A stretch of 64,000 nucleotides of DNA from assembly GCF_001921205.1 (NCBI RefSeq), contig NZ_MSIE01000034.1, forward strand, positions 62,001-126,000, written 5' to 3'. Origin of the DNA: Actinophytocola xanthii (GTDB lineage Bacteria; Actinomycetota; Actinomycetes; Mycobacteriales; Pseudonocardiaceae). The notes beneath the pieces are model-generated. The model made no database searches. It saw nothing but the letters and a program-made list of their open reading frames with translations, and was not told where the DNA came from. Positions 37,544-47,100 of this stretch are shown here, in pieces (position 1 is the first letter of the stretch; every line of letters starts with the position of its first letter). Position numbers and translations under genes: made by a program.

Positions 37544-38281
37544 TCAGTCCAGAGAAAAACCGTACGGAAGTTCCAGCCGGTGGGCGGCGAGCAGGTCGGT
37601 GTCGGCGAGCAGGTCGCGGGTGGGCCCGTCCGCCACGACCACACCGCCGTCGATCAGGACGCTGCGTGGGCAGAGCTGCAGAGCGTACGGCAGGTCGTGG
37701 GTGACCATGAGCGTGGTGCGGCCCAGCGACAGCAGGACCTCGGCCAGCTCACGCCTCGCCACCGGCTCCAGGTTCGACGACGGCTCGTCCAGGACGAGGA
37801 TCTCCGGGTCGCAGGCGAGCACCGTCGCCAGCGCGACCCGCCGGCGCTGGCCGCCGGACAGGTGCAGGGGCGAGCGGTCGACGTGCTCGGTCATCCCCAC
37901 CGCGTCCAGCGCCTGCCGTACACGTACCCGCAGCGCCTCGCCGGTCAGCCCGAAGTTCGCCGGCCCGAACGCCACGTCCTCGCCGACGGTCGGCATGAAC
38001 AGCTGGTCGTCCGGGTCCTGGAAGACGATGCCGACGCGGCGGCGGATCTCCCGCAGGGTGGACCTCGACACCGGGAGTCCGGCGACCTCGATACGACCGC
38101 TCCCGCCGGAGAGCACGCCGTTCAGGTGCAGCACCAGCGTGGTCTTGCCCGCGCCGTTCGGGCCGAGCACGGCCACCCGCTCCCCCGGCTCGACCCGCAG
38201 GTCCACCCCGTACAACGCCTGGTGCCCGTCGGGATAGGCGTAGGCCAGCCGCTCGACGAGCAGCGCCGGCGGCCCGGTCAC
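37544..38281 (-). CDS. cbiO: Energy-coupling factor transporter ATPase
   Basis: 245 residues. Walker A is LGPNGAGKTTL, the Q-loop region is FQDPDDQLF, the signature is LSGGQRRRVALA, and Walker B is ILVLDEPSSNL followed by the H-loop VTHD. FQDPDDQLFMPTVGEDVAFGPAN is characteristic of CbiO. It is last in the cbiMNQO operon and starts inside the cbiQ stop (4-base overlap). Confidence 0.93.
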   Translation of the reverse strand: MTGPPALLVERLAYAYPDGHQALYGVDLRVEPGERVAVLGPNGAGKTTLVLHLNGVLSGGSGRIEVAGLPVSRSTLREIRRRVGIVFQDPDDQLFMPTVGEDVAFGPANFGLTGEALRVRVRQALDAVGMTEHVDRSPLHLSGGQRRRVALATVLACDPEILVLDEPSSNLEPVARRELAEVLLSLGRTTLMVTHDLPYALQLCPRSVLIDGGVVVADGPTRDLLADTDLLAAHRLELPYGFSLD

Positions 38282-39108
38282 CGAAGCAGTACCGCGGCCG
38301 CCAGCACCGTCGCGGCGAGGACGACCGGCGTCAGACCCGCGAGCCAGGCACCGGCTCCGGCGGTGGTGCCGCCGTCGGGCATCCGACCGGTCCAGCCGCG
38401 GGACACCATCGCGAGGTGCACCCGCTCACCGCGCTCGTAGCTGCGCACGAACAACGCCCCGATCCCGCGGGCCGTCGCTCCGACCTGCCAGAGGAACCGG
38501 GGGTCGTGACCGCGGGAGATCCGCGCCGTGCGCATCCGGCGGGCCTCGGCGGCGATCACCTCGAGGTAGCGGAGCATGAGCGTGGCGATGGTGGTCAGCA
38601 CGGCCGGGGCGTGCAGCCGCTGCAGGCCGACCACCAGCTCGCGGGGCGTGGTCGTCGCGGCCAGGGTCAGCGAGACCAGCACCCCGAGCGTGCCCTTGGC
38701 CAGGATGTTCCATCCGGCCAGCGCCCCCTGCTCGGACAGGCTCATGCCGAGGAACCGGAACCGCTCCCCGCCGCCGAGGAACGGCATCACCAGCGCGACC
38801 ACCACGAAAGGGACCTCGATTACGGCGCGCCGGGCGACGTGGCCGACCGGGACGGCCGCGGCGGCCCAGACCGCGGCGAGCAGCACCAGGTACGCCCCGA
38901 ACGCCCAGAACTGGGTGCGAGGGGTCGCCACGACGCAGACCACCGCGAGCAGCGCGCACACGATCTTGACCTGCGCGGGCAGCCGGTGCACCGCGGAGCT
39001 CCCCGGCCGGTACAGCACGAGCGTCCCGCCGGCCGGCGCGGGACGCGGGCCCGGTGGTCTCCGGAGGTTTCGGCCCAGCGCGGGGAGGCTAGTCACCGGG
39101 CTGGTCAC
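38278..39108 (-). CDS. cbiQ: ECF transporter transmembrane T component
   Basis: 276 residues. Several hydrophobic helices and the cytoplasmic coupling helices with ARRMRTARISRGHDPRF and ERGERVHLAMVSRGWTG, the two Ala-Arg-Gly motifs that dock onto CbiO. An unusually long, Pro-rich N-terminus (about 45 residues) precedes the first helix, and its first codons overlap the end of cbiN by 20 bases. Confidence 0.9.
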   Translation of the reverse strand: MTSPVTSLPALGRNLRRPPGPRPAPAGGTLVLYRPGSSAVHRLPAQVKIVCALLAVVCVVATPRTQFWAFGAYLVLLAAVWAAAAVPVGHVARRAVIEVPFVVVALVMPFLGGGERFRFLGMSLSEQGALAGWNILAKGTLGVLVSLTLAATTTPRELVVGLQRLHAPAVLTTIATLMLRYLEVIAAEARRMRTARISRGHDPRFLWQVGATARGIGALFVRSYERGERVHLAMVSRGWTGRMPDGGTTAGAGAWLAGLTPVVLAATVLAAAVLLR

Positions 39109-39454
39109 CTCGTCTGCGCAGCAGCCAGAACAGCCCGCCGGCCACCAGCAGCGTGGCCAGCACCCCGATCACCCCGGCCACCCCGGTGAACCGGTCGTCG
39201 CCGCCGACGGAGTAGTCGGCGAGCGGGCTGTCGGCCAGGTCGTGCTCGCCGGCGTTCCTGGCGATGCAGTCGCCGACCAGCTCCTCGCCGCCGTCGGTCT
39301 CGACCACCTCACACCCCTCGAGGGTCGCGGTGTCCAGGCCGTCGGGATCGGAGTCGGCGAAGTACGACAGCGCTCCCGCGATCACCAGGGCGACCAGCGC
39401 GAACCCGGTGAAGAACAGCCCAAGCCGCCGGTTGCGGCGGACCTCGGTGCTCAT
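39089..39454 (-). CDS. cbiN: CbiN-like PDGLE-domain protein
   Basis: 121 residues. Two membrane helices flank an extracytoplasmic loop beginning SDPDGLDTATLEG, the PDGLE signature of CbiN-related proteins, with two cysteines (GCEVV; GDCIARN) that could pair. CbiN assists CbiM in metal capture. Its ATG overlaps the 5' side of the cbiM stop region (4-base coupling). Confidence 0.87.
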   Translation of the reverse strand: MSTEVRRNRRLGLFFTGFALVALVIAGALSYFADSDPDGLDTATLEGCEVVETDGGEELVGDCIARNAGEHDLADSPLADYSVGGDDRFTGVAGVIGVLATLLVAGGLFWLLRRRGDQPGD

Positions 39455-39455
39455 G

Positions 39456-40151
39456 TCAGGCCTCCTTGGGTGCGGCCGGCACGGTGCGCAGCTCCAGGGG
39501 CCGCGCGGTCCCGCGCAGCAGGTGGACGAGGTCGGGCCGCACGCTCGCCACGGCCCCGACGGTCAGCGCCGTGATGAGGCCCTCCCCGATCCCGATCAGG
39601 CAGTGCAGCCCGAGCACCGAGCCGGCGACGGCACCGAGGGAGAACGCGGGGTCGCCGCCGAGCGCGAACTGCAGGATGAACCCGCCGGAGGCGACGACCG
39701 TGTTGACGAACGCCGCGACGAAGCACACCGCCAGCAGGCCTGGCCTGTTCCGCCGCGCCAGCCGACGCAGCAGCACGGCGACGCCGTAGCCGGCGCAGAC
39801 ACCGATCAGGGCCATGTTGGTGATGTTGGCGCCGAGGGCGGTCAGCCCGCCGTCGGCGAACACCAGCGCCTGCACCACGAGCACGATGCCCACACACAGG
39901 GCGCCGACCCACGGGCCGACCAGGATCGCGGCCAGCGCCCCACCGAGCAGGTGACCGCTGACCCCGGGCAGGATCGGGAAGTTCAACATCTGGGTGGCGA
40001 ACACGAACGCGGCGACCAGACCGGCCATCGGCGCGGTCCGGTCGTCCAGGTCCCGACGCGCCCCGGCCATCGCGGCGGCCATGCCGGCCACGGCCACGGC
40101 GCCGAACACCGCCGAGACGGGTGCGTTGATCAACCCGTCGCTCATGTGCAT
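39456..40151 (-). CDS. cbiM: ECF transporter substrate-binding membrane protein for Co2+/Ni2+
   Basis: 231 residues from ATG 40151. The mature start MHMSDGLINAPV supplies the N-terminal amine and His2 metal ligand that define CbiM/NikM (canonical MHIPDGFL). Six to seven membrane helices follow, with the GALCVGIVLVVQALVFADGG and GVSGHLLGGALAA motifs. The set M-N-Q-O forms a complete cobalt (or nickel) importer. The promoter region is only about 100 bases and holds no cobalamin riboswitch; TTGCAA and TTGCGC half sites there might bind a Fur-family regulator (weak). Confidence 0.92.
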   Translation of the reverse strand: MHMSDGLINAPVSAVFGAVAVAGMAAAMAGARRDLDDRTAPMAGLVAAFVFATQMLNFPILPGVSGHLLGGALAAILVGPWVGALCVGIVLVVQALVFADGGLTALGANITNMALIGVCAGYGVAVLLRRLARRNRPGLLAVCFVAAFVNTVVASGGFILQFALGGDPAFSLGAVAGSVLGLHCLIGIGEGLITALTVGAVASVRPDLVHLLRGTARPLELRTVPAAPKEA

Positions 40152-40252
40152 TGCTACTGAGGCGGACACCCTCCCACCCTAGTTACCAGCCGGGCGCAAC
40201 CACCAGAGTCTTGCAACAACGAACGCGCGGCGAACGGCCTAACATCGCGCGC

Positions 40253-41059
40253 GTGACGACCTTCGTCGAGGGCCGGCCGGCCGACCCGGTCTCCACCCTG
40301 CTCACCAGGAGCTACCTGGGCTTCACGCAGCCGGCGAGCAGCGGCACGAGCTGGCTCGCGACGCCGGTCCCGGTGGTCACGGTGATCATCAACACCGGCG
40401 CTCCCTTCGGCGGGCTGCCCAGGGCGTTCGTCGCCGGGCTGGCCGACCGGCCGGACCTGGTCGAGCAGCACGGCGAGATCGAGTGCGTGGACCTCAAGCT
40501 GACCCCGCTGGGGGCCTACCGGCTGCTCGGGGTGCCGATGACGGAGCTGACCGGGCAGACCGTGGACCTCACCGCGGTACTCGGCCGGGTGGCCGGCGAG
40601 CTCACTGACCGGCTCGCCGAGGCCCCGACCTGGCCGGCCCGGTTCGCGCTGCTCGACGAGTTCCTGCTGGCCCGCCTGTCCCGTGGGCCCCACCCGGCGC
40701 CCGAGGTGGCACTGGCCTGGCGGCGGCTCGTGGCGGGCGGCGGCACCGTGCGCGTCGGGGAGCTGGCCGAGGAGGTCGGCTGGAGCCGGCGGCACCTGAC
40801 GGCGCGGTTCCACCAGCAGGTCGGCCTGCCGCCGAAGACCGCCGCGCGGATCATCCGCTTCGAGGCGCTGCTGCGGCGGCTGGCCGCGGGCGGCGAGCCG
40901 GCGCGGACCGCCGTCGAGTGCGGGTACTACGACCAGTCCCACATGGACCGGGACTTCCGTGAGTTCGCCGCCACCACGCCGGGCGCGTTCCTCGCCCGGC
41001 TGCCCGCACCGGCGGCCGAGGTCACATCCGTCCAATACACCTGGGTGCCTGCGACCTAG
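40253..41059 (+). CDS. AraC-family transcriptional regulator
   Basis: 268 residues from GTG 40253. The C-terminal pair of helix-turn-helix units is intact: VRVGELAEEVGWSRRHLTARFHQQVGLPPKTAARIIRFEALLRRL and ARTAVECGYYDQSHMDRDFREFAATTPGAFLA. The N-terminal 150 residues form a DUF6597-like/cupin-type sensing domain (LRSYLGFTQP style). It is divergent from cbiM but next to a VOC gene 10 bases downstream, which is its more likely partner. Confidence 0.9.
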   Translation: MTTFVEGRPADPVSTLLTRSYLGFTQPASSGTSWLATPVPVVTVIINTGAPFGGLPRAFVAGLADRPDLVEQHGEIECVDLKLTPLGAYRLLGVPMTELTGQTVDLTAVLGRVAGELTDRLAEAPTWPARFALLDEFLLARLSRGPHPAPEVALAWRRLVAGGGTVRVGELAEEVGWSRRHLTARFHQQVGLPPKTAARIIRFEALLRRLAAGGEPARTAVECGYYDQSHMDRDFREFAATTPGAFLARLPAPAAEVTSVQYTWVPAT

Positions 41060-41069
41060 CCTCCCCGGC

Positions 41070-41468
41070 ATGACGATCTACGCGGCACTGAACTACCAGG
41101 ACCCGGACGAGGCCGTGCGCTTTCTGTGCGCGGCGTTCGGGTTCGACGAGCACTCGGTCAGCCGGGCCGAGGACGGCGGCTTCCAGCACGGCGAGCTGCG
41201 GCTCGGGGAGAGCCTGGTGCTGATCGCCGGCCCGCGCGAGCCCGGCTGGCTCGGCAGCACCGGTGCCGAGCCGCTGGCCTCGCCGATCAGCCTCTACGCC
41301 GTCGTGGACGACCCCGCGGCGCACTGCGAGCGCGCCAGGGCGGCGGGGGCGCGGGTCGTGCGTGAGCCCGAGCACACCGACTACGGGTCCCACGAGTACT
41401 CGGCCCGCGACCCCGAGGGCAACCTCTGGTCGTTCGGCACCTACCGGCCGGTCACACGAACGCGTTGA
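41070..41468 (+). CDS. VOC (glyoxalase-like) family protein
   Basis: 132 residues. IYAALNYQDPDEAVRFLCAAFGFDEHSVSRAEDGGFQHGELRLGESLVLI and the ending HEYSARDPEGNLWSFGTYRP are typical of glyoxalase-like proteins of the PhnB/bleomycin-resistance type. It is co-directional with the AraC gene and likely in an operon. Its 3' end overlaps the 3' end of the convergent acyl-CoA dehydrogenase gene by 17 bases. Confidence 0.9.
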   Translation: MTIYAALNYQDPDEAVRFLCAAFGFDEHSVSRAEDGGFQHGELRLGESLVLIAGPREPGWLGSTGAEPLASPISLYAVVDDPAAHCERARAAGARVVREPEHTDYGSHEYSARDPEGNLWSFGTYRPVTRTR

Positions 41469-42603
41469 GCCCGGTCAGCGAGCGGCCGATGAGCAGCTTC
41501 TGCACCTGACTCGTGCCCTCGTACAGGGTCATCACCCGGGCGTCGCGGAGGATCTTGGCGACCGGGTACTCGTCGAGGTAGCCGTAGCCGCCGTAGACCT
41601 GGATCGCCAGGTTGGCGGCCTGCACGGCGTTCTCGCTCGCGTACAGCTTCGCCATCGAGGCCTCGGTGCGGAACGGCAGGCCCCGGTCGACGAGGTCGGC
41701 GACCCGCCACACGAGCAGGCGCGCGGCGTCGGTGCCGACCGCCATGTCGGCCAGCATCTGCTGCACGAGCTGGAAGCCGGCGATGGGGCGGCCGAACTGC
41801 TGGCGCTCGCCGGCGTAGCGGGTCGACGCCTCCAGCGCCGCCCTGGCGAGCCCAACACAGCCGGCGCCGACCGACATCCGGCCCTTGTCCAGCGCCGCCA
41901 TGGCGATCTTGAAGCCCTGGCCCTCGTCCCCGAGCCGGGCGCTGTCCGGCACGCGCACGCCGTCGAGGATCAGCTCCCCGGTGGACTGCCCGCGCAGGCC
42001 CAGCTTGCCCTTGATCTCCCGGTGCTCGAAGCCGGGACTCGCGGTGGGCACCAGGAACGCGGTCACCCCGCGCGGGCCGGGCTCGCCGGTACGGGCGAAC
42101 ACCAGCGCCAGGTCGGCCCAGGTGCCGTTGGTGATGAACATCTTGGTGCCCGACAGCACCCAGTCCTCACCGTCGCGCAGGGCCTTGGTCGACAGGTTGC
42201 CCGCGTCCGACCCGGTGTCCGGCTCGGTCAGCCCGAAGCAGGACAGCGACTCGCCCGAGCACAGCCTCGGCAGCCACTCCCGCTTCTGGTCCTCGCTGCC
42301 GAAGGAGAGGATCGTCTTGCCGACCAGGCCGAGCGAGACCGACACGATCCCGCGGATGGCCGAGTCGCCGCGGCCGATCTCCTCCATCATCAGGCAGTAG
42401 GCCAGGTGGTCCCCGCCCGAGCCGCCGTACTCCTCGGGCACGGTGAGCCCGAGGAAGCCGACCTCGCCCAGCTTCCCGACGATCGACCGGTCGACCTGTT
42501 CGGCCAGGTCCCAGTCGCGCACGTGCGGCACGACCTCCCGGTCGACGAACTCGCGCGCGAGCTCGCGCAGCGCTGCCTGCTCTTCGGTGAGGGCCAGATC
42601 CAT
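41452..42603 (-). CDS. Acyl-CoA dehydrogenase
   Basis: 383 residues from ATG 42603. FAD-binding and substrate blocks are standard: SCFGLTEPDTGSDAGNLSTKA, WVLSGTKMFITNG, RPIAGFQLVQQMLADM, and YGGYGYLDEYPVAKILRDARVMTLYEGTSQVQ with the catalytic Glu in LYEGTSQ. Chain-length preference cannot be judged. A perfect dyad 15-30 bases before the start codon looks like a TetR-family operator, so the gene is probably induced by an acyl-CoA or fatty acid. Confidence 0.92.
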   Translation of the reverse strand: MDLALTEEQAALRELAREFVDREVVPHVRDWDLAEQVDRSIVGKLGEVGFLGLTVPEEYGGSGGDHLAYCLMMEEIGRGDSAIRGIVSVSLGLVGKTILSFGSEDQKREWLPRLCSGESLSCFGLTEPDTGSDAGNLSTKALRDGEDWVLSGTKMFITNGTWADLALVFARTGEPGPRGVTAFLVPTASPGFEHREIKGKLGLRGQSTGELILDGVRVPDSARLGDEGQGFKIAMAALDKGRMSVGAGCVGLARAALEASTRYAGERQQFGRPIAGFQLVQQMLADMAVGTDAARLLVWRVADLVDRGLPFRTEASMAKLYASENAVQAANLAIQVYGGYGYLDEYPVAKILRDARVMTLYEGTSQVQKLLIGRSLTGLNAFV

Positions 42604-42617
42604 GCTGGCGACGATAC

Positions 42618-42633
42618 CTAAGCGAGCGCTTAG
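42618..42633. promoter_or_regulatory. TetR-type operator before the acyl-CoA dehydrogenase gene
   Basis: CTAAGCG (42618-42624), two bases, then CGCTTAG (42627-42633): a perfect 7-bp dyad 15 bases upstream of the dehydrogenase start. The TAAGC-N4-GCTTA style is common for TetR-family repressors of acyl-CoA metabolism in actinobacteria. It overlaps the end of cvnD. Confidence 0.6.
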
Positions 42634-43235
42634 CCGACACCCGCTCCGTGTGCGGCGACCCAGCGCTCCATCGCGTACTCGACCAGGGTGATCAACGTCT
42701 GCTTGACCGACTCCCGGTCCCGGGCGTCGCACCGCACGATCGGCACCTCCTCCCCGATGGCCAGCGCGTCGCGCACCTCGTCGACGGCGTGGTCCTGCCG
42801 GCCGTCGAAGCAGTTGAGCCCGACGACGTAGGGCAGGCCGCGGTCCTCGAAGAAGTCGATCGGGGAGAACGAGTCGGCGAGCCGTCTGGTGTCGGTCAGC
42901 ACGACGGCACCGATCGCGCCGCGGACGAGGTCGTCCCACATGAACCAGAACCGCTCCTGGCCGGGCGTGCCGAACAGGTACAGCACGAGGTCCTCGTCGA
43001 GCGAGACGCGGCCGAAGTCCATCGCCACGGTGGTCGTCGTCTTGGTCGGGGTGGCGTGCAGGTCGTCGATCCCCGTACTCGCCTCGGTCATCACCGCCTC
43101 GGTGGTCAGCGGCATGATCTCGGAGACCGACCCCACGAACGTCGTCTTCCCCGCACCGAACCCTCCTCCGACAACGATCTTGACCGATGTCATCGAGGAG
43201 CTCTCGCCGGAAGCCTCAAAGGCGACGGAGTCCAC
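42630..43235 (-). CDS. cvnD: Conservon small GTPase
   Basis: 201 residues. P-loop GGGFGAGKTTF near residues 24-34, switch region with TTTTVAMDFGRV, and the G3-like FGTPGQERFWFMWDDLVRGAIGAVVLTD. The N-terminal leader VDSVAFEASGESSS before SVKIVVGGG matches other CvnD proteins, supporting the GTG at 43235 over ATG 43193. It is last of the cvnABCD operon; conservon proteins form a membrane-associated complex that resembles eukaryotic G-protein signalling. Confidence 0.92.
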   Translation of the reverse strand: MDSVAFEASGESSSMTSVKIVVGGGFGAGKTTFVGSVSEIMPLTTEAVMTEASTGIDDLHATPTKTTTTVAMDFGRVSLDEDLVLYLFGTPGQERFWFMWDDLVRGAIGAVVLTDTRRLADSFSPIDFFEDRGLPYVVGLNCFDGRQDHAVDEVRDALAIGEEVPIVRCDARDRESVKQTLITLVEYAMERWVAAHGAGVG

Positions 43236-43752
43236 TCAACACCCTTTCCATCAACACGAGGTGCGCCTTGTTGGCGCCACCGGTAGCGGTCTTGTGCACG
43301 ACGACCAGGCCCAGCCCGGCCATGTCCCCGAGCAGTACCTTGGCCACGCCGAGCGGCACCCCGAGCGTCGTCGCCACCTCGGCGACCGACCGCGGCTCGG
43401 TGCACAGCCGGGCGATCGAGCGGTGCTCGACCTGCGGCATGCCCTCGATGTCCTCCCCCAGCTCGCTGGTGGACACCATCGCCTCGATCCGCATGTCCAC
43501 AGCGGACCGGGTCCGCCCCCTGGTCCAGGTGTACGGCCGGACGATCGCCGCATCACCCTCGAAGGCGTAGTCGGCCGCTGACGGCGGAGGCCAGTCGATG
43601 CGTTTCATGATTTCCTGGCTGGACGGGGGGTCGTTCGCCGGCGAGTCCGAAGCGGACGGCCGCTGCTGCCTGCCGCGTCGCCGGCCGCGGCCGAAGGTCA
43701 GGCCGTTCAGCACGTCGGCGAACCTGCCGGGGTCCGGGTCGTCGGAACTCAC
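43216..43752 (-). CDS. cvnC: Conservon DUF742 protein
   Basis: 178 residues from GTG 43752. The DUF742 core is RPYTWTRGRTRSAVDMRIEAMVSTSE followed by VEHRSIARLCTEPRSVAEVATTLGVPLGVAKVLLGDMAGLGLVVV, a winged-helix-like fold. A charged 70-residue N-terminal region precedes it. Its start overlaps the cvnB stop by 4 bases and its end overlaps cvnD by 20 bases. Confidence 0.9.
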   Translation of the reverse strand: MSSDDPDPGRFADVLNGLTFGRGRRRGRQQRPSASDSPANDPPSSQEIMKRIDWPPPSAADYAFEGDAAIVRPYTWTRGRTRSAVDMRIEAMVSTSELGEDIEGMPQVEHRSIARLCTEPRSVAEVATTLGVPLGVAKVLLGDMAGLGLVVVHKTATGGANKAHLVLMERVLSGLRRL

Positions 43753-44189
43753 ACCGGCAGCCCAACCATCCTCCCGCTTGCGCCCTTGAGCTGAGCGCGA
43801 AGCTCGGGAGTCAGGAGCTGGCCGACGCGGTCGACCAGCATCGTCATCTCGTACGCCACCTGGCCGATGTCGCAGGTCGGCGAGGCGAGCACGGCGAGGC
43901 AGGACCCGTCGCTGATGGCCATCAGCAGCATGATCCCGCCCTGCATCTCGACGATCGTCTCCTTGACCCCGCCCGCCTCGAAGCAGCGCGCGGCGCCCTG
44001 GGTGAGGCTGACCAGACCGGAGGCGACGGCCGCGAGCTGGTCGGCTCGGTCGGCCGGGAGCCGGGCCGAGGACGTGAGCAGGAGCCCGTCCGCGGACACC
44101 ACGACGGCGTGCGCGACACCGGGGACGCGTTCGGCGAAGTCGTTGACCAACCACCCGAACTGGCTCGGTTGGGACTGTGGCGACGTCAT
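43749..44189 (-). CDS. cvnB: Conservon Roadblock/LC7 protein
   Basis: 146 residues. The Roadblock/LC7 fold is seen as FGWLVNDFAERVPGVAHAVVVSADGLLLTSSARLPADRADQLAAVASGLVSLTQGAA and then VEMQGGIMLLMAISDGSCLAVLASPTCDIGQVAYEM. It likely modulates the CvnD GTPase. The cvnA stop at 44190 is immediately next to the cvnB start. Confidence 0.92.
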   Translation of the reverse strand: MTSPQSQPSQFGWLVNDFAERVPGVAHAVVVSADGLLLTSSARLPADRADQLAAVASGLVSLTQGAARCFEAGGVKETIVEMQGGIMLLMAISDGSCLAVLASPTCDIGQVAYEMTMLVDRVGQLLTPELRAQLKGASGRMVGLPV

Positions 44190-47100
44190 TCACTCTCCTG
44201 TGGGTACGGATCGCGGGTTGGCGTTGGTCGCGGCGCGCTCGGCCAGGCTGCGTCTGCCCCGCGACAGTCCTCTTTGGAAGCTGTCGAGCCGCCCGCGCAG
44301 CTCCGCCGCCTGCTCCCGGCGGGGCGGCGGCCCCTCTCCGGACGCGGTGATGCTGCCGGGAACGAGGTTGCCGAGCGGGACGCGCCGAGGCAGCCCGCCC
44401 GAGGTGAAGTCCGGCGGCGGCGACCCAGCCACCGGCTCGGCGAAATGCCAGTCCTCGGCGTGCTCGAGCGGGGCGTCCCGCTGGCAGTGCCGGTTGCCGC
44501 CCTGGTGGTCCCGGGCCCGGCGGACCCCGTGGCGGTAGTCGCTGAGCCGGTCCCGGACGCTCTCCGCCGCCTTGCCGTGCCGCGGCGGGCCGGCCGGGGT
44601 GTCGTTGGCGACGCTGCCGGGGACGAGGTACTGGCTCGGGTTGCGCCGGGGGAGGCCGGTGTCGGTGAACTCGGCCGGCTCGGCCCGCGACACCGTCCGC
44701 GCCGCCTGGAAACCGGCGTCGGCGGTGAACCGCCATGGCTCCCCCTCGGGCGACCGGCCTGGTTCCGACTGGTCGGTGACCGCCCGGAACCAGGCGGTGA
44801 CCATCTCGTCGAAGATCGGCGTGGTCTCGGCCAGCGCCGCCGGGTCGACCGGGGTGCCCGGGCCGCGCGGCGTCCACCAGCCGCCGGGTCCGTGCCGGTG
44901 GCCTGCAGGATGCGAACGGGGCGGCTGACCGGGCGGCGGCGCGGCGGGCAGCCCGGCCGGCGGGGCGAGCGGAGGCCGTGGGTGGGCGATGTCGGGCAGC
45001 ATCCGGCCGGGCCTGCCGCTGGGCGCGCGCCGGGGCAGCGGCATGCGGGGGTGGAGCTGCTCGGGGGGGTGGGACGTGGGACCGGCCCCTGCACCGGTCC
45101 CCGTCCCGGATGTGCGGTCAGCGAGGTCGTCGCCTGGCAAGGGCCAGGTGGGAGCGAGGTCCTCGCTGGCCTGGCCGCCCGTGACCGCCCCGGGCCGGTC
45201 CACCGGCGGCGGGGCGTCGGCCGCCGACCGCTGCGAGGACGCCCGCTCCCCCTCGGCCGGATCCACCGCCGGGGGTGGGGTGGCGGCGGCCACGTTCTCG
45301 GCCTCAGCTCCAGCCGCGACCGCTCCCACCTGGTCGTCGCCAGACCTCGGGGTCTCCCGGCGATCGTCACCCGAGCCGGCGGAGGCGTCATCGTCGGGCC
45401 CGGCCTCGACCGTTCCCTCCGCAACGGACTCCACCTCGCCGGCCGTCTGTGCCGAACCCACCGCCGAGCCGCGGTCACGCTCGTCCCCCAGCTGGGGGGC
45501 GAAGCCGCGAGCCGCCTCGGCGGCGGTCACGGGCTCGCCGTCCGCCCACGTCGGCGCCGGGCCTTCGGTGCCTCCGAACAGAACGCCCGACCAGCTCCTC
45601 GGCTCGTCCCCGTCGCCAGCCACATCGGACCCCGCCTCGCCCACCGGCTCCAGCCCGGGCACCGTCACCTCTTCGGGGCCCGTCGACCGCCAGAGGTCGA
45701 CAGCGGTGGTCTCGGCCGGCGAGTCGCCGGCGGGCTCCTGTGGAAGGTCCGGTTCGTCGAGCCAGAGGCGGCGCGGCAGCGGGGACGGCGTGAGGCCGGT
45801 CGCGCCGACCAGCCCGGGTGCCGCGGGCGTCCTGGGATGTCCGTTGGCCGGCGGGGTGAACGGGACCAGTCCGCTCGCCGGGCTCTCTCCGGTCGACGGC
45901 TCGACGACGACCGCCGGGTCAGCGATCAGCTCGGGCGGGACGGTGACGACGGCCCGCACGCCCCGCGCCTCGTGGGCGTGGTCGAGCTCGACCTCGATGT
46001 CGTGCCGGGACGCGAGCCGGCCGATCACGAACAGGCCCATCCGCCGGCTGGTCGTCACGTCGATCGACCCGATGTCGGCGAGCTTCGCGTTCGCCTGGTC
46101 CAGCTCGTCCTGGGTCATCCCGATGCCCTCGTCGAGCACCTCGACGTCCACCGCACCGTCCTCGTACGAATGGCAGGTGATCGTCACGCTGGTCTCCGGC
46201 GGAGAGAACGCCGTCGCGTTGTCCAGCAGCTCGGCCACCAGGCGCACCAGGTCGCCGACCGCGTAGCCGACCACGAGGACCGACGGCGGCGGGAGCATGA
46301 CCACCCGCTGGTACTGCTCGATCTCCGACACCGCGGCCCGCAACAGGTCGGCCAGGGTCGTCGGGGGCTGGTTGCGCCGGCCGACGTCGCTGCCGGACAG
46401 CACCATCAGGTTCTCGTTGTTGCGCCGCATCCGGGTCGCGAGGTGGTCCAGCTGGAACAGCGTCGCCAGCTGGTCCGCGTCCTCCTCGTCCCGCTCGAGC
46501 CGCTCGAGCAGGTGCAGCTGGCGCTGGACGAGTCCCTGGCTGCGGCGCGACAGGTTGACGAACACGCTCGAGTACTGCGCCCGCAGGCCCGCCTGCTCGG
46601 ACGCCAGCCGCAGCGCCTGGCACTGCACGGCCTCGAACGCGCGGGCCACCTGACCGACCTCGTCCCGCGAGGTCACCGGGACCGGCTCGAGCGCGATCGA
46701 GTCGGCGTCCTCGCCACCCTCCCGGATCCGGGCGACGGCCGCCGGCAGCCGGTGCTTCGCCACCTCGAGCACGCTCGTGTGCAGGGCGCTCAGCGAGCTC
46801 AGCAGGTGCCGGCCGACCACCGCCATCACCCCGAGCGCCACGACCAGCGCGACCAGCAGGATCACCGCGGCCAGCCCGGCCCCGTCGCTCGCCTCGTCCT
46901 GGAGCGCGGCCGAGCGCTCCCGCAGCTGGCGGCCCAGCAGCTCGGCTACGCCGGCGACACCGCGGGCGGTGGCCTCCGAGGCGCTGTTCCACTCCGCCAC
47001 CGTGGCCGGGACGGGCGTCCGGGCCGGGCTGGCCACGACCGTGGCCACCAGGCTGGCCCGCCCGGCCGCGACCTGCTCGCCGGCGACCCGGTCGAAGGCC

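Noticed and set aside
40152-40252. Cobalamin riboswitch before cbiM
   Set aside because: Region is too short and no B12-box sequence is seen.
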